Origin: Gelidibacter japonicus
GTDB taxonomy: Bacteria; Bacteroidota; Bacteroidia; Flavobacteriales; Flavobacteriaceae
Length of the DNA: 64,000 nt
Assembly (NCBI RefSeq): GCF_010725055.1
Contig: NZ_BJKB01000002.1
Location: 310,001-374,000 of the forward strand
Direction of reading: 5' to 3'
The notes under the pieces are model-generated. The model saw only the letters and a list, made by a program, of their open reading frames with translations, searched no databases and was not told the DNA's origin. Shown in pieces: positions 36,551 through 45,523 of the stretch (the stretch's first letter is position 1; each line of letters starts with the position of its first letter). A program made the position numbers and the translations under genes.

Positions 36551-37258
36551 CTAGGTCGAATGCTTCGTTGCACGAAGCATTTCCCTTTTACCAGGTGGAC
36601 CTGGTAGTTTTTCAACACCGAAACCAACGGATTGCATGGCTCGACGCACGCTCCCTTTGGCAGCATAGGTTACTAAAACACCGCCTGATTTTAAAGCATC
36701 AAACATGATTTTAAAAATAGATGTCGTCCAAAGCTCGGGTTGTACTCGCGCCCCAAAGGCATCAAAATAGATCAAATCAAATCGATCTTTATCTGTGATA
36801 TCCTTGAATAACTTCTGTTGCTTATGAAGTATAAAGTAAGATGTTAGGCGTTTGTCCGTTTCCCACGGGATTTTATGCATCTCTTCAAAAAGTGCGGTTT
36901 TCTCTGGAACACGAAGCGTTTCTGGATAATTTAAAGCCGCCATCTCATTGGACGAAATCGGAAATGCCTCTACCCCTGTATAATATATGTCAATTTGATG
37001 CTCATCGGCCTGCAACAAGGTCAGAAATGCATTAAGACCTGTGCCAAGGCCAATTTCCAAAATGGAAATATTTTGAACTGAACCCTCCAAAGTTTCATTG
37101 GAAAGACTTTTCTGATCATAGCAAAAAAGCAAACCATGTTTGATATACACGTGGTTTGCTTCTTGTATGGCGCCATGTAGGGAATGGTACTGCTCATTCC
37201 ATTCTTCTATTTGGATGGTCTTGGAACCATCAGCCGTGGTAATAATTTTGCGTTGCAA
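36551..37258 (-). CDS. mnmD: tRNA 5-methylaminomethyl-2-thiouridine methyltransferase MnmD
   Basis: A 235-residue MnmD (the methyltransferase half of E. coli MnmC). SAM motif I EIGLGTGLN near 68-76, YFDAFGARVQPELWT near 158-172 (catalytic D-A-F), and the C-terminal G-P-P-G-K-R-E-M-L-R-A signature are all present. It methylates the wobble uridine of certain tRNAs to mnm5s2U. The stop codon follows six residues after MLRA, and codons for MLRATKH form a perfect palindrome ATGCTTCGT-TGC-ACGAAGCAT at 36559-36579. It follows the DUF4920 lipoprotein gene by 3 bases. Confidence 0.93.
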   Translation of the reverse strand: MQRKIITTADGSKTIQIEEWNEQYHSLHGAIQEANHVYIKHGLLFCYDQKSLSNETLEGSVQNISILEIGLGTGLNAFLTLLQADEHQIDIYYTGVEAFPISSNEMAALNYPETLRVPEKTALFEEMHKIPWETDKRLTSYFILHKQQKLFKDITDKDRFDLIYFDAFGARVQPELWTTSIFKIMFDALKSGGVLVTYAAKGSVRRAMQSVGFGVEKLPGPPGKREMLRATKHST

Positions 37259-37261
37259 GTG

Positions 37262-37768
37262 TTATATACCTTTCAACAACACGCCGTCTGCCTCAAACGA
37301 AAACGTTGTTTTAGGCTCAGTGATTGCTGCAATTTCTTCAGCAGATTTACCCGCATCTTCTGCATAATGTTGCAATTCGTCAACCGGAACTTCATTGACA
37401 TACGCCTTTCCATTGATCACGACTTCGCTTCCAGCGATATCTTTTGGCATGAAAAATCCGTAATCCTTGAATTTCACCATGATCTGATTGCCATCTTCAA
37501 GATTCACTTTCATCCAACAGCCCTTAGACTGGCAAACCTCATCTACTTTCCCAATCATTTTGGCGTTTATGGTATCTCCAACACTCATCGATCTATAGGC
37601 TTCAGCCATATCTGCTGTTGATTTTGCAGCATCGGCAGTAATCTCTTCACCAATTGACGTATAGGTCACAACTTCCTTTTCTACTTCCTGAACTTCATGT
37701 TTTTTATCTTCAGTTTTACACGCCATCACAGTCAAGGCAATTATAAAAACGATAAGATTTTTTTTCAT
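37262..37768 (-). CDS. DUF4920 lipoprotein
   Basis: A 168-residue lipoprotein with lipobox VMAC. The domain contains VDEVCQSKGCWMKV, with the C-x-x-x-G-C-W motif shared by DUF4920 and OB-fold-like periplasmic proteins, then M-V-K-F-K-D-Y-G-F-F-M-P and G-x-A-Y-V-N-E-V-P-V-D-E-L-x-H-Y-A-E-D-A-G. The two cysteines could bind metal or form a disulfide; this is inference. Start at 37768 (MKKNLIVF) because it alone gives a lipoprotein signal and lies just inside the transcript from the box at 37801-37808. Co-transcribed with mnmD. Confidence 0.87.
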   Translation of the reverse strand: MKKNLIVFIIALTVMACKTEDKKHEVQEVEKEVVTYTSIGEEITADAAKSTADMAEAYRSMSVGDTINAKMIGKVDEVCQSKGCWMKVNLEDGNQIMVKFKDYGFFMPKDIAGSEVVINGKAYVNEVPVDELQHYAEDAGKSAEEIAAITEPKTTFSFEADGVLLKGI

Positions 37769-37800
37769 ATTTTCTTTGCTTAATGAGAAATTAATAGAGA

Positions 37801-37808
37801 CAAATATA
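37801..37808 (-). promoter_or_regulatory. -7 promoter box TATATTTG for the DUF4920-mnmD operon
   Basis: Perfect TAnnTTTG match on the minus strand, about 33 bases upstream of the start codon. With the box at 37856-37863 it makes a divergent promoter pair 55 bp apart. Confidence 0.6.
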
Positions 37809-37855
37809 AGTTTTTTTAAAACAAATATTTGATTTTTTATACTGCAAGAAATGAC

Positions 37856-37863
37856 TAAATTTG
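37856..37863 (+). promoter_or_regulatory. -7 promoter box TAAATTTG for ilvE
   Basis: Perfect TAnnTTTG match followed by C, 16 bases before the ilvE ATG, giving a leader of roughly ten bases. A TTG at 37829-37831 lies 24 bases upstream, slightly far for a -33 box. Confidence 0.65.
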
Positions 37864-37879
37864 CAGCATCAAAAAAAAT

Positions 37880-38950
37880 ATGATGATAAAACACACTTCA
37901 CACGAAATCGATATCGTAAAATCAGATACTACCAAAATTGACGCTGTTGATTTTGACAACTTAATATTTGGTAGAACTTTTACCGATCACATGTTTATCT
38001 GTGACTATGAAAATGGTGAATGGCAAACGCCAAAAATAATTCCTTATCAACCTATGACCATGGATCCGTCTGCACGGGTGTTCCATTATGGTCAGGCCGT
38101 TTTTGAAGGCATGAAGGCCTATAAGGATAATGATGGCAAAGTATGGCTTTTCAGACCTATCGATAACTTTAACCGTATCAACAAATCGGCGACAAGATTG
38201 GCAATGCCTGAATTCCCACAAGAATATTTTATGAAAGGATTGACCACCTTGTTGAAAATGGATAGTGCTTGGGTAAAGCCTGGAAAAGGAAACTCACTAT
38301 ATATTAGACCTTTTATAATTGCTACCGATCCAGCAATCTCAGCCTCTCCATCAAGTAATTATAGATTTATGATTATTTGTGCTCCGGCAAAAGCTTATTA
38401 CACAGGTAAAATTCGCGTATTGATTGCCGAGGAGTACAGTAGATCTGCCAATGGAGGTGTAGGTTTCGCTAAGGCAGCGGGCAATTATGCAGCACAGTTT
38501 TATCCTACAAGTCTTGCACAAAAGAAAGGATTCCAACAGGTGATTTGGACGGATGCTGATACCCATGAAAGACTGGAAGAAGCTGGCACCATGAACGTGT
38601 TTTTTAGAATAAATGACACCTTGATTACCGCCCCCCTAAGCGATCGTATTTTGGATGGAGTTACCAGAAGAAGCATCATTCAACTTGCGGAAGATAACGG
38701 GATTGAGGTCCAAGTGAGACCTATAACAGTGACTGAAATCAAGGAGGCCTCTAAAAATGGTTCGTTAAAAGAGATTTTTGGCGCAGGAACCGCTGTAGTA
38801 ATCAGTCCTATCTCAGCATTCGAACATGCAGATGAGCTTTTTGAATTACCAACCATTGAGAACTCGTACGCCGACACTTTAAAAGATAAAATGCTCAACA
38901 TTCAGCACAATATGGCTGAGGACAAGCACGGTTGGAGATACCAAGTTTAA
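37880..38950 (+). CDS. ilvE: Branched-chain amino acid aminotransferase
   Basis: A 356-residue class IV PLP aminotransferase that interconverts Val, Leu and Ile with their 2-oxo acids. The PLP lysine is Lys198 in G-F-A-K-A-A-G-N-Y, preceded by FHYGQAVFEGMKAY and R-P-x-D-N-x-x-R; the cofactor glutamate lies in LEEAGTMNVF and the phosphate-binding G-x-T-R in LDGVTRRS. This is the eukaryote-like BCAT group, of usual length. It is followed by its own terminator. Confidence 0.95.
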   Translation: MMIKHTSHEIDIVKSDTTKIDAVDFDNLIFGRTFTDHMFICDYENGEWQTPKIIPYQPMTMDPSARVFHYGQAVFEGMKAYKDNDGKVWLFRPIDNFNRINKSATRLAMPEFPQEYFMKGLTTLLKMDSAWVKPGKGNSLYIRPFIIATDPAISASPSSNYRFMIICAPAKAYYTGKIRVLIAEEYSRSANGGVGFAKAAGNYAAQFYPTSLAQKKGFQQVIWTDADTHERLEEAGTMNVFFRINDTLITAPLSDRILDGVTRRSIIQLAEDNGIEVQVRPITVTEIKEASKNGSLKEIFGAGTAVVISPISAFEHADELFELPTIENSYADTLKDKMLNIQHNMAEDKHGWRYQV

Positions 38951-38974
38951 ATACCAACAACAATTTTTCAAATT

Positions 38975-39015
38975 CCAAATTCCAATAATTAGACATTGGA
39001 ATTTGGAGTTTTTTT
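38975..39015 (+). terminator. Rho-independent terminator of ilvE
   Basis: CCAAATTCCAAT at 38975-38986 pairs with ATTGGAATTTGG at 38995-39006 (12 bp, 8-base loop), followed by TTTTTTT at 39009-39015. Confidence 0.85.
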
Positions 39016-39031
39016 ATTTGCTGCTTTTGTT

Positions 39032-39418
39032 TTAAGAATCAAGTATTTTCTCAATATTTGGCTGAAAATAATTTGGGCCTTTTAACACCTTTCCGTTATC
39101 GCGAAATATAGGTTTTCCATCGGCACCCAACTTACTCATATTACTTCTTTGGATTTCATCAAAAATTTCTTCAATTTTATGCTGAAAACCATGTTCTATG
39201 ATAGTTCCACATAAAATATAGAGCATATCGCCTAAGGCATCGCCCACCTCAACAAGGTCATTGTCATTTGCAGCTTCGAGATATTCCTCATTTTCTTCTC
39301 TCATCAATTTATAACGGAGCATATTTTTCTCCATTCCCAAATCAGCCTTTGGACTTTCCCTATGGCCAATTTTAAATGCCGTATGAAATGCTTTTACCGC
39401 ATCCAGTTTTTCTTTCAT
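39032..39418 (-). CDS. MazG-like nucleoside triphosphate pyrophosphohydrolase
   Basis: A 128-residue all-alpha NTP pyrophosphatase. The metal-binding motif R-E-E-N-E-E-Y near 40-46 and E-V-G-D-A-L-G-D near 57-64 give the E-x-x-E ... E-x-x-D pattern. It resembles the HisE/MazG-like group found in phages and bacteroidetes, and probably hydrolyses non-canonical or excess NTPs. Its end converges on the ilvE terminator. Single gene on the minus strand. Confidence 0.85.
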   Translation of the reverse strand: MKEKLDAVKAFHTAFKIGHRESPKADLGMEKNMLRYKLMREENEEYLEAANDNDLVEVGDALGDMLYILCGTIIEHGFQHKIEEIFDEIQRSNMSKLGADGKPIFRDNGKVLKGPNYFQPNIEKILDS

Positions 39419-39557
39419 ATCAAATAAATTTTATAATGTCGTATATTTTAAGAGTTGAACACACCAAAATGGCCATAAACTAATAAAATGGAACCTGATA
39501 TACATAACAACTTGCCATTTTCAAGAGAAGCTTGTTCAGATTCTAAAAAGGTTTGAT

Positions 39558-39565
39558 TAATTTTG
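39558..39565 (+). promoter_or_regulatory. -7 promoter box TAATTTTG for the small membrane protein
   Basis: Perfect TAnnTTTG followed by C, 16 bases before ATG 39581. A TTG at 39532-39534 lies 23 bases upstream. Because of this box, the in-frame TTG at 39563, which overlaps it, cannot be the start codon. Confidence 0.6.
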
Positions 39566-39580
39566 CATAAAAATAGCGAT

Positions 39581-39766
39581 ATGTTAACAAATGGTCAATT
39601 GATTTTCGGGATTTTATTTGCAATTGCTTTTGCTATAATCTTGATTTATACTTATCGTAAAGATTTAAAACTTCACAAAAAGTTCTACAAAGGCAGCATT
39701 TGGATTCTTATTGCCTTTATCGCTTTTATTTTAATGATTTTGGCGGTTAAGTATTTGTTTACTTGA
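39581..39766 (+). CDS. Small two-helix membrane protein
   Basis: A 61-residue protein: helix 1 at about 6-24 (LIFGILFAIAFAIILIY), a basic loop YRKDLKLHKKFYKG, and helix 2 at about 40-59. The positive loop should stay in the cytoplasm, putting both ends outside. Not recognised; such short proteins are widespread in flavobacteria without assigned function. It has its own promoter box. Confidence 0.65.
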   Translation: MLTNGQLIFGILFAIAFAIILIYTYRKDLKLHKKFYKGSIWILIAFIAFILMILAVKYLFT

Positions 39767-39990
39767 CATATACTGATTTAAAAACACTATCTATCAAAAC
39801 GTTATTTTGAAAATTTGTCATGAGTCAAAGTTAAATAGCAGCTTCGAATAATGTAGAACTTTGAAAAAATCTTCACTGTGCCCAAGCCGCCATGATAGAA
39901 TCATAGACGCTTTCTAATTAAGTTTTAGTTTTTTATGATGACATTTCAATTGTTCTCCGATGTCATCTCATAACCAAAACATTCCAATAG

Positions 39991-41468
39991 ATGAGAACTC
40001 AATTACACATTCAAAATCATGTATTGCTTGCTCTTTTACCTTTCGCTCTCTTTTAACTTTTTTCAAGTATAGTATCAGCACAAACTTGGGATCCACTAGG
40101 CCCTGATTTTATAGGTCCATCCTATGTTGATTTCGCAAAAGCAGTCAGTATTAGTGCTAATGGTAATACGGTTTCCTTTGGCCTACCAAAAGGAGGCACG
40201 AGTATGGGAAGTCGAGTACAGATTTTTAATCTTAACGGTTCAGGTTGGACTCAAAAAGGCAATACCATCCTCTCTTGCTTGGGGTGGGGTGACTCGGTAA
40301 GCTTAAGCGCAAATGGAAAAATAGTTTGTATTGACGCTAACAATCAGGTAGTTATAACGGGTCCAACTCAGGTTTGGTGCAAGTATATCAATTTTATAGT
40401 ACCGACTGGCAACAGACGGGATTCGATGTTATAGGAGATAGTACTGGAGATTCTTTCGAATCCAAAGTTGCTATTTCATCTGATGGAAACATATTTGCAG
40501 CTTCCGCACCAAAAGCTGATTATAATGGCAATTCCGACGTTGGACATGTTCGTGTTTATGGCTACAACGAAACCAATTGGATCCAAAAGGGCAGCCCAAT
40601 AGTTCCCAAAGCCGATAGAAGTTTGGGCGTAACGCTCGATATGGATGCCACTGGCAACACTATCATCACATCAGGTGCCAATAAAACGATCAATGGTGTA
40701 GGCGCCGTCATAGTATATGCTTTTAATGGCACAGATTGGGTGCAAAAAGGTCAAGGATTTTTAGGAGTGGGCACTGAAGGCATAGGCAGGGAAGTGGCCA
40801 TAAGTGCAGACGGAAATATAATTGCCTATAGTGCTTATAGCACGGCAAGAACAGGACAAGTAAAGGCTTTCACGTTCAATGGCACAGATTGGATACAAAT
40901 AGGCAGCGCTATGGACGGAGAGAATGACAATGGTTTATTTGGAACCAAAATAAGCATGAGTGCAAATGGTACTATTCTCGCAATTGGAGCTACCGATGTT
41001 AACGTGACCGGCACACTACAAGCAGGTACCGTTACGGTGAACCAATTTGATGGAACCGATTGGAATCAGGCTGGCCAAGTTGTTACAGGCAATGTTAATT
41101 TTGATAAGTTAGGTTCAGCACTGGCATTGTCATCAGACGGCAACACTTATGTGGTTGCGCAAGCGCCTTCAAAAGCAACAGCGTTTGTTTATCGCATCAG
41201 TCAACCCCTATCACTCGAGGACAAGAAGTTTTCGAAAATAACCCTATTTCCGAATCCGACTAATGGCAATTTTAGCTTAAGCTTAGGACATCAGGCAGAG
41301 ACTTTAAACCTCAAAATATTCAACATGCTGGGGCAAGTTGTACTATCCAGATCCTATACTTCAGTTGAGCGTGTTGAAAATCTTAGTGTTGAAGATCCAG
41401 GCATATATTTTATACAAATAAGCAACAGCAATGGCGGTTCACAAACATTGAGATTACTTGTAAACTGA
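39991..41468 (+). pseudogene. Secreted beta-propeller protein with type IX sorting domain, inactivated
   Basis: ATG 39991 begins a signal peptide, MRTQLHIQNHVLLALLPFAL, which is cut by an in-frame TAA at 40054-40056; the frame then continues LFSSIVSAQTWDPLG, a normal cleavage region. A second lesion near 40360 shifts the frame: adding one A in CCAACTC would read G-P-N-S-G-L-V-Q-V-Y-Q-F. Downstream the frame is intact: repeats of the S-A-D/N-G-x-x-I/V and N-G-T-D-W-x-Q-x-G type (FG-GAP/propeller-like), then a C-terminal domain beginning ITLFPNPTNGNFSLSL and ending LRLLVN, the type A sorting signal of the type IX system. Two independent lesions point to a true pseudogene. Confidence 0.8.
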
Positions 41469-41531
41469 TCAATTTTGCAAAAAAATGATGACATCTTTTA
41501 TTTCTTAAGATGTATTAAAAACAATACTATT

Positions 41532-41618
41532 ATGACTGTAATCATTTCAATCATCACGCTTATCGTTCTCAATCTCTTATTATTGAAATTTAGCGTCAAT
41601 AAGAAAACGGGAAACTAA
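41532..41618 (+). CDS. Possible 28-residue membrane peptide
   Basis: ATG 41532 encodes MTVIISIITLIVLNLLLLKF followed by a short basic tail and stop at 41616. It is one hydrophobic helix with a positive C-terminus. It lies 60 bases after the propeller pseudogene, and the following hairpin starts inside its last codons. Too short to be certain. Confidence 0.35.
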   Translation: MTVIISIITLIVLNLLLLKFSVNKKTGN

Positions 41619-41638
41619 AATATAGTTCCCCGTTTTCT
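41602..41638. terminator. Long hairpin between convergent genes
   Basis: AGAAAACGGGAAACT at 41602-41616 pairs with AGTTCCCCGTTTTCT at 41624-41638 with one mismatch. It can end transcripts from both sides; the minus-strand M49 peptidase gene stops at 41663. Confidence 0.7.
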
Positions 41639-41662
41639 ATTAAATGTGCTTTGAAATAAGAT

Positions 41663-43714
41663 TCAATTCTCTTCTTTCAAAAAACTATGTGCTTTACTAT
41701 AATCCAGCATTTGGCTCGGAAAAGACACTGGTTGGGTTACTTTTATTGCCGTGATCTCACCGTTATCATCTCTTTCTGGCACCAAAACAGGATTTACAAA
41801 TCCGCTATAAGGGGCATCAGGAAATTGCGCATTTCTTTCTAAAATCTCTTTATGCAATTCTTGATCTACCTTAACCCCGTAGGTTTCTACCAAATTTTCA
41901 ACCGCCTTGAAATCGCCTTCCGATTTGATACGTTGGGTTTCCCGAAGTAACTGTCCAAATAGTTCATGCAATTTATCATAATCATTGATATTGTAATAAG
42001 TTTTACCGTCACGGGTGATTTTTTCGATGACATTGTCTTTTTTGCCTTTGTCAAAAACCCATGCACTCACCCATTGTCTATTTCTCATATGGGCCTGTTC
42101 AACATTATCACCCAAATTCAATCGGATCAATTGGGTCATTAATCCGTTGCGGATATAGCGATCATAAGCAGCCATCCCCACTTTTTTCCAATCATCCACT
42201 AAACCAAGTTCTTGCAGTTTTGGACTGTACAAATAATAAAGGCCCACCAAGTCAGCACGACCTTCTTCTAAAGTGGACGCATAGTTTTTAAGTGTTTCTT
42301 TGGTTTCACCGACACCAGGATTCAATTGTCCTGAAGCATGACCAACCACTTCATGTAAGGCGGTGTGCAACTTGCTTGCTACCTGACCGTATTCTTGCTC
42401 CAGTTTCAATTCTTCTTCATCGTTGACAAACTCTTTTAATCTGCCCGCGCTGCCTGCATTATTATAAGCTTCTATAATATTTCCAAGAGAAACCGATTTA
42501 CTCCCAACTGCGGCTCTAATCCAATTGGCATTTGGTAAGTTCACTCCAATCGGTGTGCTCGGCGAAGCATCTCCAGCTTCACCTGCCACATTCACAACCT
42601 TATATGTAACTCCAACCACATTTTTCTTTTTGTGAGCATCCATTAAAGGAGAATTATCTTCAAACCACTGTGCGTTATCAGCAAGTACCTTCATCTTTTC
42701 TGACATGTCAAAATCATTGATCTGCACGATGCTCTCATAAGAACCTCTATAGCCTATAGGATCATTATAAACTTCAATAAAACCATTGATATAATCTACA
42801 TTTCCCGCAGTGGCAGCTGTCCACGCCACATTGTAGTCATCCCAAGTTTGTAGGTCACCAGTTTTATAGTACTGGATCAAGAGACCTAAGGCATCTCCTT
42901 GGGCCTGGTTTTCAGCCACACCCTTAGCTAACTCCAACCATCTCACAATTTCATCAATAGCTGAACCGTATAAGCCTCCCGATTTATAAACCAATTCCTT
43001 TAATTCACCATTTTCCTTTACCAACTTGGAATTCAGTCCAAAAGACAAGGGTTTGTCCGGATTGGGCGACTTTTTATTCTTGTAGAATTGAATTACATCG
43101 GCCGTGGTGACATCAGTTCCATAGAAGTTAACAGCCGATTGTGCCACGTTATCCGCTCCTTTCGCTTGATTGATTTTCTTTGAATCTTGATCATTAAAAA
43201 TCACATCAAAAGCTTCGCCTTCCAACTGCGTATTGGTAGCCGTCAATAAAGATTTCAAATAGTCTTTAGAATACTCTGCTTTTAATTTATCATTGGAATA
43301 ATGGTGATGGATTCCATTACTAAACCAAACACGTTTTAAATAAGTCTCAAACGCTTTCCAATCTTCAGAAGATTTATCACCGTCATAAGTACTATAGATA
43401 GATTCCAAAGCTTTCCTGATTTTAAGGTTATGACGGTAATTTTGATCCCACATAATGTCACGACCGGCCAATCCTGCTTGGGTTAGGTAATACACTAATT
43501 TTTGCTCCTTTAAGGTCAAATTGTCCCATCCTGGTATTTGATACCGAAGAATCTTTACGTCAGCGAACTGCTCAACGGTATAGTCAAACGGCACATCAGC
43601 TTTTTGGGCTTCTACTGTGGCGGCATTCGGATCAGTAGTTGCTTTGGGTTCATTTTTACAAGCAATGGTTAAACTCATTGCCAATGCAATCCCGAAAATT
43701 GATTTTAAGTTCAT
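41663..43714 (-). CDS. M49 family dipeptidyl-peptidase III-like zinc peptidase lipoprotein
   Basis: A 683-residue protein. Lipobox LTIAC at the N-terminus; zinc motif HEVVGH at 454-459 (H-E-x-x-x-H, specific for M49) and the second motif EEGRAD at 483-488 (E-E-x-R-A-E/D). M49 enzymes release dipeptides from the N-terminus of oligopeptides. Homologues are sometimes mislabelled dihydrofolate reductase, with which this shares nothing. Start taken at 43714 (MNLKSIFG); the in-frame ATG at 43810 would add 32 residues encoded by the promoter region. Another member of the peptidase set in this window. Confidence 0.88.
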   Translation of the reverse strand: MNLKSIFGIALAMSLTIACKNEPKATTDPNAATVEAQKADVPFDYTVEQFADVKILRYQIPGWDNLTLKEQKLVYYLTQAGLAGRDIMWDQNYRHNLKIRKALESIYSTYDGDKSSEDWKAFETYLKRVWFSNGIHHHYSNDKLKAEYSKDYLKSLLTATNTQLEGEAFDVIFNDQDSKKINQAKGADNVAQSAVNFYGTDVTTADVIQFYKNKKSPNPDKPLSFGLNSKLVKENGELKELVYKSGGLYGSAIDEIVRWLELAKGVAENQAQGDALGLLIQYYKTGDLQTWDDYNVAWTAATAGNVDYINGFIEVYNDPIGYRGSYESIVQINDFDMSEKMKVLADNAQWFEDNSPLMDAHKKKNVVGVTYKVVNVAGEAGDASPSTPIGVNLPNANWIRAAVGSKSVSLGNIIEAYNNAGSAGRLKEFVNDEEELKLEQEYGQVASKLHTALHEVVGHASGQLNPGVGETKETLKNYASTLEEGRADLVGLYYLYSPKLQELGLVDDWKKVGMAAYDRYIRNGLMTQLIRLNLGDNVEQAHMRNRQWVSAWVFDKGKKDNVIEKITRDGKTYYNINDYDKLHELFGQLLRETQRIKSEGDFKAVENLVETYGVKVDQELHKEILERNAQFPDAPYSGFVNPVLVPERDDNGEITAIKVTQPVSFPSQMLDYSKAHSFLKEEN

Positions 43715-43743
43715 TAATAATTTATTTTTTAATTGTTGTGTTA

Positions 43744-43751
43744 CAAATGTA
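43744..43751 (-). promoter_or_regulatory. -7 promoter box TACATTTG for the M49 peptidase
   Basis: Perfect TAnnTTTG on the minus strand, 30 bases before the start at 43714. It supports the shorter start, since the longer frame would begin upstream of the box. Confidence 0.6.
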
Positions 43752-43779
43752 ATATTTATTAAGATACTATAAAATTGTC

Positions 43780-43787
43780 TATCTTTG
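43780..43787 (+). promoter_or_regulatory. -7 promoter box TATCTTTG for the GyrI-like gene and crcB
   Basis: Perfect TAnnTTTG, 22 bases before ATG 43810. Divergent from the box at 43744-43751. Confidence 0.6.
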
Positions 43788-43809
43788 ATAAACTCTACAA
43801 AATCACCCA

Positions 43810-44766
43810 ATGAAATTTCTAAAATACCTCTTATTTCTACTTTTAATTGCTCTTATCGGAATGGCTATTTACGTCGCAGTTCAACCCAATGATTTTGAAG
43901 TGACGGAAAGCACTACAATTAACGCACCTAAAGCAGTAGTTTTCGATATCGTCTCAGATACCACTGATATGGATTGGTCTTCATTTTGGAAAAGTTCTGA
44001 AACAATGCAGAACACTATAGCCACTCCTAACGACTCCATTCTCCAAACGTTTACAAGTAAGCGAATAAAAAAATCAGAATTAAAATGGCATTTCATGTCC
44101 AATGATGATGGCTCAACCACCGTCACAAGAACCCTTGATGCAGATAATTTAGCATTTATGACCAAAGCAAAATTCGCATTGTTTGGTGATAATGAAGAGG
44201 AACTTACAGAGCAATTTAAAGCAGACTTGGAAAGTATCGATAAAAAAGTAGCACAAAGCATGGCTACCTATTCCATTAATATTGACGGCATAACGGAATA
44301 TGGCGGCGGATTTTATTTGTACCAAACAATTTCTTCTACTGGAAGCAATAAGAATACTGCCATGAGAGCCCAATTTGATGATATTAAAACCTTTATGACT
44401 ACCCATAACATCACAGCCAGTGGCATGCCATTCACCATTTATATTGAAATGAATCTGGAAAATGGGAATGTGATTATGAGCAATGCCATCCCCGTAAGCG
44501 AAAGAGTCATCATTGCAGAAGACAGCAATGTGCTCAGTGGATTTATGGAACGTACCAAAGCTATTAAAGTGACCTTAAAAGGCAATTATACCAATCTAAA
44601 AGAAGCATGGACCATAGCCAACAAATATTTAAAAGATCAGAATTTGGAAGCTTCGGATATGAGTCCGTTTGAGGTTTATAAAAATGATCCTGCCAAACTT
44701 CCCAATCCTGCACATTGGGTTACTGAAATCTATATTCCTATTAAAGAAACCCTTGAAGTCTTGTGA
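43810..44766 (+). CDS. SRPBCC plus GyrI-like effector-binding membrane-anchored protein
   Basis: A 318-residue protein. An N-terminal membrane helix (about 5-24) is followed by a SRPBCC/START-like region (about 30-145, from VTESTTINAPKAVVFDIVSD) and a GyrI-like/AraC effector-binding domain (about 155-318, ending WVTEIYIPI). These two domains occur together in many flavobacterial membrane proteins; both form cavities for hydrophobic ligands. It has no DNA-binding domain. Its stop overlaps the crcB start (GTGA), so the two are translationally coupled. Confidence 0.82.
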   Translation: MKFLKYLLFLLLIALIGMAIYVAVQPNDFEVTESTTINAPKAVVFDIVSDTTDMDWSSFWKSSETMQNTIATPNDSILQTFTSKRIKKSELKWHFMSNDDGSTTVTRTLDADNLAFMTKAKFALFGDNEEELTEQFKADLESIDKKVAQSMATYSINIDGITEYGGGFYLYQTISSTGSNKNTAMRAQFDDIKTFMTTHNITASGMPFTIYIEMNLENGNVIMSNAIPVSERVIIAEDSNVLSGFMERTKAIKVTLKGNYTNLKEAWTIANKYLKDQNLEASDMSPFEVYKNDPAKLPNPAHWVTEIYIPIKETLEVL

Positions 44767-45131
44767 AACAACTCTTATTAGTTTTTGTTGGAGGTGGACT
44801 TGGTAGCGTCTTGAGATTTATTGTCGCGAAACTCCTCAACAGTCCTGAAACCGGTATTCCGTACGGCACATTCGTGGCCAACATTTTAGGAAGTTTCTTG
44901 ATTGGCATTATTTTAGGATTGGCCTTAAAGAACAATGCCCTATCCCAAAACCAAATCTTATTTCTGGCCACGGGCTTTTGTGGCGGCTTCACAACCTTCT
45001 CTACCTTTGCTTATGAGAATCATGTCTTTCTAAAATCGGGTGATTTTATGAGTTTTGCTATTTATACAATAGCGAGTTTCGTGCTTGGGTTTTTAGCTGT
45101 TTTTTTCGGTATGTATTTGGTGAAAAGTTGA
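44763..45131 (+). CDS. crcB: Fluoride efflux channel CrcB/Fluc
   Basis: A 122-residue, four-helix membrane protein that works as an antiparallel dimer to export fluoride. Family motifs are present: G-G-G-L-G-S-V-L-R near the start, GTFVANILGSF near 38-48, and GFCGGFTTFSTFAYE near 74-88, which holds the channel phenylalanines and the sodium site. The start is GTG at 44763, sharing bases with the stop of the upstream gene. No fluoride riboswitch precedes the operon as far as can be seen. Confidence 0.93.
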   Translation: MKQLLLVFVGGGLGSVLRFIVAKLLNSPETGIPYGTFVANILGSFLIGIILGLALKNNALSQNQILFLATGFCGGFTTFSTFAYENHVFLKSGDFMSFAIYTIASFVLGFLAVFFGMYLVKS

Positions 45132-45523
45132 TTAGAGCTGCTTCACAGAATTGGACAAGTTTCATTTCCACCAGCTATCCCAGATTTTCGCAGCAATTGT
45201 TCTATTAAAAACTTAAGCAATCCCCCAACCGAACACTTCTGACTGCCGACTGCTGACTATACGCTCAATGTCTTAGTTGAAATTTGAGTTCTTTCGCAGA
45301 GTTACACAGAGGGCTGAGAGAGCCGCAGAGATTTTTCAATATTGATTAGTTTCTGACTATCAAAATCTCTCACAGATTTTCGCAGAAATGATGGCGAAAA
45401 ATCAATATCAAAATTTAAAGCCCAAAACAATTACCAAACTGAATACAGATATCTGAAAATTGTTGACTGCCAACTGTCTACTGAACACGGCTGACTGCAA
45501 ACCACCAACTACCCTCTATAAAC
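45132..45523. other. 392-bp intergenic region with decayed repeat phrases
   Basis: No gene seen. It contains repeated phrases: CTGCCGACTGCTGACTAT near 45242, GACTGCCAACTGTCTACTG near 45465, and TTTCGCAGAGTTACACAGAG near 45291 with TCACAGATTTTCGCAGAAAT near 45370. Similar CGCAAAG/CGCAGAG strings occur at 10370-10400. These look like remnants of low-complexity intergenic repeat families. Confidence 0.5.

Noticed and set aside
36229-36666. Open frames of 106-145 residues running through the 51-bp array
   Set aside because: They arise because 51 is a multiple of three and no stop is present in the unit; they overlap mnmD out of frame and have no start signal.
40204-41468. Two separate genes (76 and 364 residues)
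   Set aside because: Both are pieces of the same propeller protein, joined by restoring one base near 40360.
43715-43810. Longer N-terminus for the M49 peptidase
   Set aside because: It would start upstream of the promoter box and put 32 residues before a good lipoprotein signal.
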